Assembly: GCA_020719725.1 (NCBI GenBank)
Contig: DYPU01000006.1
Coordinates: 1-34,802, forward strand
DNA: 34,802 nucleotides
Source of the DNA: Anaerolinea sp.
GTDB lineage: Bacteria > Chloroflexota > Anaerolineae > Anaerolineales > Villigracilaceae
Direction of reading: 5' to 3'
A program made the translations under genes and the position numbers. The notes below the pieces were generated by a model that searched no databases, was not told where the DNA came from, and was given only the letters and a program-made list of their open reading frames with translations. Positions 1 to 7,702 of this stretch are shown here, piece after piece (the stretch's first letter is position 1; every line of letters starts with the position of its first letter).

Positions 1-191
1 ACAAACTCGATACCCCCGTCCCCGAAACCAAAATCCGCCTGCGCCTGCCCGTCGGCAAAAAAGTGACCCGCGCCAGCCTGCTGACCTACCCCCCCGACTC
101 CGAAATCGAAATCCCCTACTCGCAAACGGGAGTCACCCTCAAAGTCACGCTTCCCGCCTTTGAACGCTACGCCCTGCTCATCCTCGAATAA
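1..191 (+). CDS. C-terminal end of an unrecognised protein (partial)
   Basis: An open frame enters from the left edge (codons in phase with base 3) and stops with TAA at 189-191, giving about 62 residues. The peptide alternates charged and hydrophobic residues in a beta-strand pattern and ends VTLPAFERYALLILE. Such an ending resembles the C-terminal all-beta domain of many glycoside hydrolases, but the fragment is too short to name a family. It ends 8 bases before the amidohydrolase start, so the two are probably co-transcribed. The reading frame is supported by C/G-rich third positions like those of the neighbours. Confidence 0.5.
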   Translation, partial: KLDTPVPETKIRLRLPVGKKVTRASLLTYPPDSEIEIPYSQTGVTLKVTLPAFERYALLILE

Positions 192-199
192 CCTTCAAC

Positions 200-1234
200 A
201 TGGAACTTAAAGATTACCGCCCCCTCCCTCAACTCGTCACCCAAACCACCCGCATCGAAAAACCGCGCTTCCCCGTGATTGACGCGCACAACCATCTCGC
301 CGCGCCCTATGGCGGCGCATGGGATGAAAAGCCGCTGTCTGAATTATTGGATGTTTTCGATGAAGCCAACCTCCGCAAATTTGTAGATTTAGACGGCGGC
401 TGGGGCGAAACGCTCCTGCAAAAACATCTGGATTTATTCAAAGCCAAAGAGCCAGACCGCTTTCAGATTTTCGGCGGCGTGGATTGGGCGCAGTGGCAAA
501 CTCTCGGCGCGAAATTCCCCGAATGGGCGGCGAAACGCCTGGAAGTGCAAAAAGGCTGGGGCGCGCAGGGGCTGAAGATTTGGAAACCGTTCGGGCTGAA
601 TGTCCGCGATGAAAAGGATGAACTGGTCAAAATTGACGACCCACGCCTGAATCCGCTCTGGCAGGCGGCGGGCGAGTTGGGCTTGCCCGTCATGATTCAC
701 ATCGCCGACCCTGTTGCATTTTTCACCCCGCTGGATGAACGCAACGAACGCTGGGACGAATTGAGCGCCCATCCCGAAGCGCACTTTCCCAGCCCGCCGT
801 TTCCCACTTTTGACGCGCTCATCAGCGCCTTTGCCAATCTCGTCACCCGTCACTCGTCCACGACCTTTATCGGCGCGCATGTCGGCTGTTACGCGGAGAA
901 TCTCGGCTGGGTGACAAGTCTCATTCAGCGCACGCAAAATTTCTACGTGGACATCTCCGCCCGCATCCCCGAACTGGGACGCCAACCCTACAGCGCTCAG
1001 CGCTTCTTCATCGAAAATCAAGACCGCATTCTGTTCGGCACCGACCACCCTGCCAATGCCGAAACCTACCGCGCCCATTACCGCTTCCTCGAAAGCGCTG
1101 ACGAATACTTCGCCTACGACGCTGACCCCGAAGCCGTCCCCGGCCAGGGACGTTGGCGCATCTACGGTTTGCACCTGCCGGAGAATGTGCTCAAGAAAGT
1201 GTATTTTAAGAATGCGGCAAAAGTGCTCAAATAA
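200..1234 (+). CDS. Amidohydrolase family protein (Amidohydro_2-like TIM barrel)
   Basis: This 344-aa protein has the layout of a metal-dependent amidohydrolase of the Amidohydro_2 group. The N-terminal metal-binding HxH is seen in VIDAHNHLAAP (about residues 26-36). A mid-barrel histidine lies in VMIHIADP, another in FIGAHVGCYAEN, and the late aspartate in ILFGTDHPAN. All expected metal ligands are therefore present and the enzyme should be active. Relatives hydrolyse or decarboxylate small cyclic or aromatic acids and lactones; the substrate here cannot be read from sequence. There is no signal peptide, so it should be cytoplasmic. It follows an upstream partial gene by 8 bases and is followed by a strong hairpin at 1257-1306. 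Confidence 0.85.
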   Translation: MELKDYRPLPQLVTQTTRIEKPRFPVIDAHNHLAAPYGGAWDEKPLSELLDVFDEANLRKFVDLDGGWGETLLQKHLDLFKAKEPDRFQIFGGVDWAQWQTLGAKFPEWAAKRLEVQKGWGAQGLKIWKPFGLNVRDEKDELVKIDDPRLNPLWQAAGELGLPVMIHIADPVAFFTPLDERNERWDELSAHPEAHFPSPPFPTFDALISAFANLVTRHSSTTFIGAHVGCYAENLGWVTSLIQRTQNFYVDISARIPELGRQPYSAQRFFIENQDRILFGTDHPANAETYRAHYRFLESADEYFAYDADPEAVPGQGRWRIYGLHLPENVLKKVYFKNAAKVLK

Positions 1235-1256
1235 AACAATACCCCTTTGTTAAATC

Positions 1257-1306
1257 GCACAAAAAAGAGAAGCTCAGGAAAATCCTGAACATCTCTTTTT
1301 TTGTGC
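1257..1306 (+). terminator. Long stem terminator after the amidohydrolase gene
   Basis: GCACAAAAAAGAGA at 1257-1270 pairs with the region TCTCTTTTTTTGTGC at about 1292-1306, with an inner CAGGA/TCCTG stem. The right arm carries its own T-run, as in an intrinsic terminator. It lies about 20 bases after the amidohydrolase stop. Its right end touches the tRNA remnant. Confidence 0.75.
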
Positions 1307-1361
1307 GCTGGAGAGGGCTTGAAACTCCACGACTTTCGTCACATGGACCTCAACCATGCGC
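1304..1361 (-). pseudogene. 3'-half remnant of tRNA-Leu (anticodon GAG)
   Basis: Read on the minus strand, 1342-1358 forms a perfect 5-bp anticodon stem (CATGG/CCATG) around the loop TTGAGGT, giving anticodon GAG (leucine). A long variable arm follows (GAC-GAAA-GTC stem), as expected of a class II tRNA. Next comes a T arm with loop TTCAAGC at about 1312-1328, with one unpaired position, and a 7-base acceptor 3' strand at 1305-1311. The D arm and the acceptor 5' strand are missing: beyond 1361 the sequence bears no resemblance to a tRNA-Leu 5' half. The piece kept, from anticodon stem to 3' end, is exactly the segment that tyrosine-recombinase elements commonly duplicate at tRNA attachment sites. 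It could equally be plain decay. It should not yield a working tRNA. Confidence 0.7.
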
Positions 1362-1797
1362 TATTTTTTGCAAAAGCTAGGCACACGACTAAGAAATTCT
1401 GGTTTACTATGCGCTACGCTCTCTGTTCGCTGAAAAATTTTTAACATCCAGGATTCTTTTCCGCTCATTCTGGATGTTTTTGGACAAGATTTCAGCCCAC
1501 AAACACGAAACCGGTCTCAGCACTTGCATTTTTATCAAAACAAGAGCACGAATTATGTGAAAAAGTGTATTGGTCAAGCCAAGGCTAAACAACCGTTTGT
1601 CACTCATTTCACCACGGAGACGCGGAAAACACCGAGAATGTGCAGAAAAAAAGCAAAACCCGCAAAATTTTCACCTTTTCATGAACTATGCCCAAGAAAT
1701 CTTAGCGTTCTCGGCACTCTCCAGCGTGCAATAACCCTTTTGAAGAAGAGACAATCTTGCATTTGGAATTGCGGCCGCCCCAGCCAGGGCGATTATC
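1362..1797. other. Gene-poor spacer with a decayed dispersed repeat
   Basis: No convincing gene is seen here. Open frames exist on both strands, but they lack ribosome sites, coding-like composition and recognisable peptides. Around 1610-1636 is ACCACGGAGACGCGG followed by a related ACCGAG segment. I recognise this as a degraded form of an intergenic repeat common in many environmental genomes. A loosely inverted partner (TTCTCGGCACTCTCC) lies near 1708-1722. AT-rich composition contrasts with the flanking genes. Confidence 0.4.
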
Positions 1798-1822
1798 TTT
1801 TAGCACCAGATTGTGCTAAAAT
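1798..1822 (+). promoter_or_regulatory. Inverted repeat overlapping an extended -10 promoter element
   Basis: TTTTAGCAC (1798-1806) and GTGCTAAAA (1813-1821) form a perfect 9-bp inverted repeat with a 6-base spacer. Its right arm includes TG-C-TAAAAT (1814-1822), which fits an extended -10 element. Transcription would then begin near 1829, about 55 bases before the microprotein start at 1885. The dyad could be a repressor site controlling the 1885-6560 cassette. No matching -35 hexamer is evident. Confidence 0.4.
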
Positions 1823-1884
1823 GGCTTCTGCTTTGCGCAGCTAGGCAAATCAAGTAAAAAAATCAAGAATTCAGGATAGCAAAA

Positions 1885-2031
1885 ATGTATATTGACCCCA
1901 ATTCTGGTGGAATATTATTCCAAGCGCTTGCTGCCTTGCTGACCGTAGTCAGTGGCTTTTTTTGGTTTTTTTTATGGGCGAATTCGGGCCACAATTGGAA
2001 AAATGCGCCGACGCGCTCAGGAAAACAATAA
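1885..2031 (+). CDS. Short membrane microprotein with MYIDPNSGG start (48 aa)
   Basis: ATG at 1885 is preceded by AGGA at 1873-1876. The 48-residue product begins MYIDPNSGGILFQALAALL, continues through one hydrophobic segment (about residues 10-32, ending FFWFFLWA) and ends in a short basic tail. Small proteins starting MYIDP-(G/N)-(T/S)-G with one membrane segment are, from memory, frequent next to alkaline-phosphatase-superfamily and glycan genes; the function is unknown to me. The placement just before such a phosphodiesterase gene (34 bases away) fits this. It is probably an inner-membrane accessory subunit of the cassette, which is inference. Confidence 0.65.
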   Translation: MYIDPNSGGILFQALAALLTVVSGFFWFFLWANSGHNWKNAPTRSGKQ

Positions 2032-2064
2032 AAAAGATACCAAACAAGAATAAGAAACAATACT

Positions 2065-3897
2065 ATGCGCATATTAATTATCGGGTTCGATTCTTTCGAC
2101 CCCGGCATCTATGAAACTTTGTCTGCTCAGGGATTGTTGCCTAATTTAAAAAACCTAGCCTCGCAAGGAGGCTATTCTCCACTTAAAGTAAGTACCCCAC
2201 CGCAAACTGAAGTATCCTGGACAAGCATTGCCACCGGGGCCGACCCTGGCGAGCATGGCATTTTTGATTTCGTCCATCGTAACCCTGCCAATTATGCGCC
2301 CTTTGTCTCCATTTTAGTCACCCAACAAAGCGCCTTTGGGACTCAATTCGTACGCCCTTACAAAGCCCACACCTTGTTTGATGAAGCCATCGACCAGGGC
2401 TATCCTGCAACGGTCTTGTGGTGGCCCGCCATGTTCCCATCCAAACCCGATTCGGCAGTGCAGGTACTTCCAGGGCTGGGAACTCCCGATATTCGCGGCC
2501 AGTTAGGAGTGGGGATGTTTTTCTCAAGCGAGGCCGAAACCTTGCCAGGCATCCCCAAAACACCGATCTTCCAACTTGACGGCCAATATCCGGCATACCG
2601 CGGCCACCTTAACGGTCCATTTACGAAACAAAAAAATGGGGTAATGCCAGCCCAAGCGGAATTTAGCTTGGAAATTTTGAAAAACGAAACAGTACAGCTA
2701 AAATTTGAGCGTCAGATAACAGAAATGACCGTGGGCCAATGGAGCCCAGTTTTAGAAGTACGCTTCAAAACCGGGTTTTTATTCAATGTGCAGGCGATTA
2801 CCCGCGCAATCGTCACATCATTAAACCCTGTACGGCTTTATTTTCTTCCTATACAAATTCACCCGCTCAATTCTGTTTGGCGATATGGCACGCCTCCCTC
2901 ATTTGTAAAAGAAACCTGGAAAACATCCGGCCCCTTCCTTTCTTTGGGCTGGCCGCAAGACACCACCGGCCTGGAAGATGGCTGTATCAGCGATGAACAA
3001 TTTTTGGCTTTATGTGATGATATCTTTAGCACCCGCGAACAGATACTGATTAACCAACTCAAAAAATTCAACGAGGGCATCCTGGCGTCCATTTTTGATG
3101 ATCTCGACCGAGTTCAACACATGTTCCGCCGCACTCACCCCGAAGTCGTAAATGAATGGTACATCAAACTCGATCAATTTGTAGGACGCGTTTTGGCCCT
3201 CATCAACAAAATGAGCGGCCAGGCAGTTCATCTATTGGTTTTGTCCGATCATGGCTTTGCCGACTTTAATTACAAAGTACACATCAATCGCTGGCTTTTA
3301 GAACATAATTATCTCGTATTGCAAGAAAACACCACCGAAAACTCACTGGCGGCAGTCGATTGGAGTCGCAGCATTGCTTACGCTGTCGGATTGAACAGCC
3401 TCTACTTAAACCTGGCCGGACGCGAAGGGCAGGGTATTCTGCAACTCGCAGAATTAGAAGCCACCACCCAAAAACTTCAAACTGAACTACAAGCCTGGCT
3501 TGGCCCCGATGGAAAACCCGTTTTTAGCAAGGTTTACTTGCGCCACGAAGCCTTTAGCGGGCCACTCATCAAATATGGCCCAGACCTGGTGCTAGGATAT
3601 GCCTCCGGCTACCGCGCATCGTCAGAAACCGGCCTGGGAAAATGGGCCAACCAAACAATCACAGAAAACACAGGACACTGGGAAGCCGACCATTGCATCG
3701 ACTCACAGCTTGTGCCAGGCGTCATCTTCTCCAATCAGTCTCTGGAAGATTTCCCCAAACCCAGCTTCCGCGATATTCCAGCCCTAACTGTTGGAAAATA
3801 TCTCGACCACTCCAATACCAATACCCCGCCGGTTGTCTCTAGCGGAGAAGACCAAAAAACAATGGAAGAAAGGATGAAGGGGCTTGGCTACCTTTAA
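2065..3897 (+). CDS. Alkaline-phosphatase-superfamily phosphodiesterase/nucleotide pyrophosphatase-like protein
   Basis: The 610-aa protein starts MRILIIGFDSFDP, the first metal-binding strand of the type I phosphodiesterase/nucleotide pyrophosphatase group. A likely threonine nucleophile follows in EVSWTSIATGADPGEHGIFD. Later metal ligands appear in LLVLSDHGFADFNYKVH and in NTGHWEADHC. The C-terminus EERMKGLGYL matches a tail I have seen on many members of this superfamily. No signal peptide is visible, so it may act in the cytoplasm or be tethered by the membrane protein encoded next. The downstream gene overlaps by 14 bases, implying translational coupling. Substrate is not readable; phosphate or phospho-alcohol groups of a surface glycan are plausible given the sulfotransferase and sulfatase-fold genes that follow. 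Confidence 0.85.
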   Translation: MRILIIGFDSFDPGIYETLSAQGLLPNLKNLASQGGYSPLKVSTPPQTEVSWTSIATGADPGEHGIFDFVHRNPANYAPFVSILVTQQSAFGTQFVRPYKAHTLFDEAIDQGYPATVLWWPAMFPSKPDSAVQVLPGLGTPDIRGQLGVGMFFSSEAETLPGIPKTPIFQLDGQYPAYRGHLNGPFTKQKNGVMPAQAEFSLEILKNETVQLKFERQITEMTVGQWSPVLEVRFKTGFLFNVQAITRAIVTSLNPVRLYFLPIQIHPLNSVWRYGTPPSFVKETWKTSGPFLSLGWPQDTTGLEDGCISDEQFLALCDDIFSTREQILINQLKKFNEGILASIFDDLDRVQHMFRRTHPEVVNEWYIKLDQFVGRVLALINKMSGQAVHLLVLSDHGFADFNYKVHINRWLLEHNYLVLQENTTENSLAAVDWSRSIAYAVGLNSLYLNLAGREGQGILQLAELEATTQKLQTELQAWLGPDGKPVFSKVYLRHEAFSGPLIKYGPDLVLGYASGYRASSETGLGKWANQTITENTGHWEADHCIDSQLVPGVIFSNQSLEDFPKPSFRDIPALTVGKYLDHSNTNTPPVVSSGEDQKTMEERMKGLGYL

Positions 3898-4420
3898 GAA
3901 ATTTTTTCCGGCCCGCCACGAAATTTTACTGGTACTGGGCGCTGCTCTTTTTGTCATCCACAGTTGGTCACTGAATACTTTTATCTACAAAGTACCATCC
4001 TTCCTGCTTTACATGAATCTGGGACAGATTAGCACAGTTTTTGCCTATATGATGGCTTTCGCTTTTTTAGAAAGTTTACTGGTGACAAGTGGCTTGGTCG
4101 TGACAAGCGCTCTGCTGCCACGCAGCTGGTATCGAGATGGTTTCCACTACAAAGGGTTCTTGACCCTTTTGGTGGGAACCATCTCTGCCATTTTTCTACA
4201 AGATTCGCTAAATAACCAATACCCTGGGGCAACTTCCCTCCTGATCTGGGTATCGCTTACCCTGTTGAGTTTGATCGCCCTGCTTCTGCTCGTACATTTT
4301 GTAGAATCTCTACGCAAGTTTATTATATTCATCGCCGAACAAGTCTCAGTAATGCTCTATCTCTACCTGCCCATTGGCCTGGTCTCGCTGCTCATCATTA
4401 TTTGGCGGATTTTCTTATAA
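3884..4420 (+). CDS. Integral membrane protein of the phosphodiesterase/sulfatase cassette
   Basis: This frame begins with TTG at 3884, inside the end of the phosphodiesterase gene, with AGGA at 3871-3874 giving about 9 bases of spacing. The next in-frame ATG would remove the first membrane helix. The 178 residues contain four or five hydrophobic segments (roughly 14-32, 38-72, 90-108, 118-140 and 150-177), with few charged residues. I do not recognise a family. Its tight position between two alkaline-phosphatase-fold enzymes suggests a membrane partner or anchor. It ends 5 bases before the preferred start of the next gene. Confidence 0.75.
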   Translation: MATFKKFFPARHEILLVLGAALFVIHSWSLNTFIYKVPSFLLYMNLGQISTVFAYMMAFAFLESLLVTSGLVVTSALLPRSWYRDGFHYKGFLTLLVGTISAIFLQDSLNNQYPGATSLLIWVSLTLLSLIALLLLVHFVESLRKFIIFIAEQVSVMLYLYLPIGLVSLLIIIWRIFL

Positions 4421-4425
4421 ACATC

Positions 4426-5958
4426 ATGACTCATCAATCATTTTCTCGCCGCGATTTTCTAAAACTTCTGGCTCTGCTCCCGGCCAGTATTGCTTTTGAG
4501 CCACTCTCTAAATATGCATCTTCGCTGGTAAATAACACCAACCACATTATCATCATCGTTTTCGACGCGTGGTCAGCCAACAACCTGGCTCTGCACGGCT
4601 ACCCGCGGTTAACAATGCCCAATCTGGAAAAATTTGCCCAAAAATCAACCGTTTATCACCGGCATTACTCGCCAGGAACTTTTACTGTTCCAGGAACAGC
4701 GTCCCTGCTAACAGGCTTATCCCCCTGGACACATCGCGCCATTAACCTGGGAGGGGCAATCGCCAAAGAACATCAGCAAAAACAAATTTTTTCCGCTCTT
4801 TCCAGCAGTCACAACAGCCTCGCATACGCCCAAAATGTTTACGCCGATCAGCTTTTGTATCAAGCAGGCCCTTTTTTAAAAAATCACATTCCCTTTGGCG
4901 AATACAACCAAAACAATACCATCTCATACGATCTCCCAGGCCTCAAAAATGATGCCTATCTAGCCTTTTCCAGTTTCGAGGACGGCATTTTTCAACACGG
5001 AAAAGGGAGGGATGGGTCTCTCTTTCTAGGGCCTTTAGCGCGCCTCCTCTCCCTTCGCAAAAAACTAATTGTCGAAAACTCCCGAGGAGATGACTACGCG
5101 ATAGGTTTACCGAACTGCGATGAAGTTTTCCTACTGTCAGACCTAATTGATGGCTTCATCCAGGCTCTTAAACAACTGAGCGAGCCGTCACTGGTCTATT
5201 TTCATTTTCACCCACCCCACGATCCTTATCGCCCTACCCATAAATTTTATAGTCAATTCTCCAAAGACAGTTGGACGCCTCCGCTCAAAAAAGTTCACCC
5301 ACTGGCCGAAGAACCTCAATCTTTTCAACAGATTAAATCTTCTCTCAATCTCTACGATGCTTACCTGGCCAGTTGGGACGAAGAACTAGCCCGTCTCTTT
5401 CAATTTTTTGAAGATTCCGGTCTGCGTCAAAAAAGCCATATCTTCATTACATCAGATCATGGTGAAATGCACGAGCGTGGACTATCTGGACATAGCACTC
5501 CACTCATGTATGAACCCCTCATCCATGTTCCCCTGATTGTCTCCTCCCCTGGGCAGGAACAACAGACAAATATTTACAGCCCTACCCTCAGCCTTGACAT
5601 CCTCCCAACCATTGCCAACCTGACGGGCAACTCCATTCCAAGCTGGGCTGAAGGACAACTACTCCCCGCTTTAGGCGGAGTAGAAAACTCAGCCCGCAGT
5701 CTATTCAGCATGGATGCAAAAACTAACGCCTCCTTTGCGCCTCTAAAAAAATATACTCTTGCTCTGACCCGTGATAATTATCGTTTAACTCAATATCAAT
5801 ACCCCACCTACCAGCAGTTTGAGTTTTATAACCTGACCGAAGACCCAGGCGAAACCAACAACATCTATCCGCAGCAACCAGCCAAAGCAAAAGAAATGGA
5901 AGCAGAGTTACTGCAAAAAATTACCGAAGTAAATGCCAAATTTGAGGAAAAGCAATGA
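4426..5958 (+). CDS. Tat-exported sulfatase-fold protein with threonine at the nucleophile position
   Basis: I start at ATG 4426 rather than the in-frame TTG at 4402, because a Tat-type signal peptide (SFSRRDFLKLLALLP) then begins at residue 5. The 510-aa product has the sulfatase/alkaline-phosphatase fold: first metal strand IIIIVFDAWSANNLALHGYP, later ligands in FITSDHGEMHERGLSGHS and a family-typical C-terminal region. The active-site loop, C/S-x-P-S-R-A-x-L-L-T-G in formylglycine sulfatases, reads T-V-P-G-T-A-S-L-L-T-G here. The cysteine or serine converted to formylglycine is absent and the arginine is replaced. Threonine is the nucleophile in phosphoethanolamine and phosphoglycerol transferases of this superfamily, so a transferase or phosphatase role is more likely than sulfate-ester hydrolysis. 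It overlaps the sulfotransferase gene by 4 bases. Confidence 0.85.
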   Translation: MTHQSFSRRDFLKLLALLPASIAFEPLSKYASSLVNNTNHIIIIVFDAWSANNLALHGYPRLTMPNLEKFAQKSTVYHRHYSPGTFTVPGTASLLTGLSPWTHRAINLGGAIAKEHQQKQIFSALSSSHNSLAYAQNVYADQLLYQAGPFLKNHIPFGEYNQNNTISYDLPGLKNDAYLAFSSFEDGIFQHGKGRDGSLFLGPLARLLSLRKKLIVENSRGDDYAIGLPNCDEVFLLSDLIDGFIQALKQLSEPSLVYFHFHPPHDPYRPTHKFYSQFSKDSWTPPLKKVHPLAEEPQSFQQIKSSLNLYDAYLASWDEELARLFQFFEDSGLRQKSHIFITSDHGEMHERGLSGHSTPLMYEPLIHVPLIVSSPGQEQQTNIYSPTLSLDILPTIANLTGNSIPSWAEGQLLPALGGVENSARSLFSMDAKTNASFAPLKKYTLALTRDNYRLTQYQYPTYQQFEFYNLTEDPGETNNIYPQQPAKAKEMEAELLQKITEVNAKFEEKQ

Positions 5959-6560
5959 AATTCTTCAAATTCAACGTTATCCAAGCCCCAAAACGCCCCA
6001 TAATCATCGTCTCTGGGCTACCACGCTCAGGCACATCAATGATGATGAAAATTCTAGAAGCAGGCGGCCTCGAAATTTTGACAGATCATCAGCGCACCGC
6101 CGACGATGACAACCCCAAAGGCTACTACGAGTTTGAGCGTGTCAAACAACTCCCAGATAGGGATACTGAGTGGGTTGCCCAGGCGCAAGGGAAAGTTGTC
6201 AAAATCATCTCATTCTTATTGCAACACTTACCAACACAGTATTCCTATAAAATCATCTTTATGCGCCGAAACATCGCTGAAATTCTGGCTTCGCAACGTC
6301 AAATGCTGCTGCGGCGCGGCGAAACAGCGGGTCTAGAAGACCAACAAATGGCAGAAACCTTTCAGGAACACCTCAAACGAGTGCGGGTTTGGCTAAAAAA
6401 TCAAACCAATATGCAAGTTTTATATGTAGACTATAACAACCTGATAAAAGCGCCTGCCGGGCAAATCCAATCGGTGTATGATTTCTTAGAAATTCCGCTA
6501 GATTTACAAAAAATGCTGGCAGTCCCCGATGCCAGCCTCTATCGTCAACGCAAAGGATAA
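5955..6560 (+). CDS. Sulfotransferase-family protein
   Basis: The 201-aa protein carries the 5'-phosphosulfate-binding P-loop IIVSGLPRSGTSMMMKILEA at about residues 16-35. A second conserved stretch, KIIFMRRNIAEILASQRQML, matches the 3'-phosphate-binding region (R-x-x-x-x-x-x-x-S). It is shorter than many PAPS sulfotransferases, mainly at the C-terminus, where it ends after a helix typical of the fold. ATGA overlap with the sulfatase-fold gene and only 3 bases to metF place it in one transcript. The likely role is transfer of sulfate from PAPS to a sugar or other acceptor; the acceptor is unknown. No signal peptide is present, so it should be cytoplasmic. Confidence 0.8.
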   Translation: MKFFKFNVIQAPKRPIIIVSGLPRSGTSMMMKILEAGGLEILTDHQRTADDDNPKGYYEFERVKQLPDRDTEWVAQAQGKVVKIISFLLQHLPTQYSYKIIFMRRNIAEILASQRQMLLRRGETAGLEDQQMAETFQEHLKRVRVWLKNQTNMQVLYVDYNNLIKAPAGQIQSVYDFLEIPLDLQKMLAVPDASLYRQRKG

Positions 6561-6563
6561 AAA

Positions 6564-7463
6564 ATGCACGTCTCTCAAATTTTAAGCCAACCGGGAGCTC
6601 ATTTTAGCTTCGAATTTTTCCCGCCGAAGACATCGGAAACATCTTTGGCGCTATTTGAGACAATTAAAGTTCTCTCGCCTATTCAGCCCTCATTTGTCAG
6701 CGTCACCTACGGGGCCGGAGGTTCCACCCGCGAGCTAACCAAAAATCTGATCGTGCGCTTACAACAGCAAACCGGGCTGTCCATCGTAGCCCATCTGACA
6801 GCAGTTGGTGCCAGCCGCGCTGAAATTCACACCCTGCTCGAAGATTACCGCAAAGCCAAAATCGAAAATCTGATGGTTCTGCGCGGCGACCCGCCCAAAG
6901 ACAACAAAGATTTTACGCCTGCCCCAGATGGTTTTAAATATGCGGCTGAAATGGTGGACTACATCAAAAAAAACTTCCCGCATTTCGGAATTGGCGTAGC
7001 TGGTTTTCCCGAAGGCCACCCCGAAACCCCCAACCGACTGAAAGAAATGGACTATTTGAAGGCCAAAGTGGACGCAGGCGCAGATTATATTTGCACTCAA
7101 CTCTTTTTTGATAACCGCGACTACTACGATTTTTGCGAACGTTGCGATTTTGCTGGTATAAAAATTCCGATTATTGCCGGCATCATGCCCGTGACTTCCG
7201 CAAAAAGCATGAACCGCATGGCAGAACTGGCGCTGGGAGCGCGGATTCCAGCCAAATTATTACGCGCAGTACTGCGCGCCGAAAACGATGAGGCGGTTGA
7301 GCGCATTGGCATTCACTGGGCTACCGAACAAGTCTTCGATTTGTACGACCATAACGCCGCCGGGATTCATTTTTATACCCTCAATCGCTCCAAAGCCACC
7401 TTGAAAATTTACGAAACCCTGGGCATGAGCCTGGGGGAAAGCTGGCGAATCCAAGAAAAATAA
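6564..7463 (+). CDS. metF: 5,10-methylenetetrahydrofolate reductase
   Basis: The 299-aa product is collinear with bacterial MetF, an FAD-containing TIM barrel. Signatures include FSFEFFPPKTSE near the N-terminus, FVSVTYGAGGSTRE, the flavin-binding loop LMVLRGDPPKD, GVAGFPEGHPE, and DAGADYICTQLFFDN followed by IPIIAGIMPV. It reduces methylenetetrahydrofolate to methyltetrahydrofolate for methionine synthesis or the methyl branch of acetyl-CoA metabolism. It starts 3 bases after the sulfotransferase gene and is followed by a strong terminator, so it is the last gene of the transcript that begins near 1829. Its link to the cassette may be purely positional. Confidence 0.95.
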   Translation: MHVSQILSQPGAHFSFEFFPPKTSETSLALFETIKVLSPIQPSFVSVTYGAGGSTRELTKNLIVRLQQQTGLSIVAHLTAVGASRAEIHTLLEDYRKAKIENLMVLRGDPPKDNKDFTPAPDGFKYAAEMVDYIKKNFPHFGIGVAGFPEGHPETPNRLKEMDYLKAKVDAGADYICTQLFFDNRDYYDFCERCDFAGIKIPIIAGIMPVTSAKSMNRMAELALGARIPAKLLRAVLRAENDEAVERIGIHWATEQVFDLYDHNAAGIHFYTLNRSKATLKIYETLGMSLGESWRIQEK

Positions 7464-7551
7464 GGCTCCGCCGAATACCCGTAGCGCAATAAGCCAAAAC
7501 ACAAAAAACTTCACGACCTTCCTACCCAATACCCCAATACCCCAATCCCAC

Positions 7552-7600
7552 AAACCTGCGAGAGATTGTCCGAATATATATGACAACTCGCAGGTTTTTT
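7552..7600 (+). terminator. Rho-independent terminator after metF
   Basis: AAACCTGCGAG (7552-7562) pairs perfectly with CTCGCAGGTTT (7587-7597). An inner TTGTC/GACAA stem continues the helix, and T residues run on through 7600. This closes the metF transcript ahead of nifJ. The preceding bases (7528-7550) hold a short run of CCCAATAC-like units. Confidence 0.85.
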
Positions 7601-7630
7601 ATATGCAGAATATTACTATTCTGATTTAGC

Positions 7631-7659
7631 TTGCAGGACTAAACTTGTACGGATATTTG
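7631..7659 (+). promoter_or_regulatory. Possible nifJ promoter
   Basis: TTGCAG at 7631-7636 and TATTTG at 7654-7659 are separated by 17 bases, upstream of a 40-base leader and the strong site AAGGAG before ATG 7703. The -10 match is weak. The strong terminator just upstream makes a new promoter here necessary. Confidence 0.3.
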
Positions 7660-7702
7660 GAAATTCTTAGCTCTTATTCTCTTCTCTCAAGGAGTTTTTA
7701 CA

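Noticed and set aside
434-1174. Long open frame on the minus strand opposite the amidohydrolase
   Set aside because: It lies fully antisense to a gene with all catalytic motifs and encodes nothing recognisable; GC-rich third positions create such shadows.
1407-1844. Open frames of 66 and 106 codons in the gene-poor stretch
   Set aside because: No ribosome site, no coding-like composition, and they cross the decayed repeat and the promoter dyad.
4402-4425. TTG start for the sulfatase-fold gene
   Set aside because: It would put eight residues before the Tat signal and lies inside the upstream gene; ATG 4426 gives a normal signal peptide.
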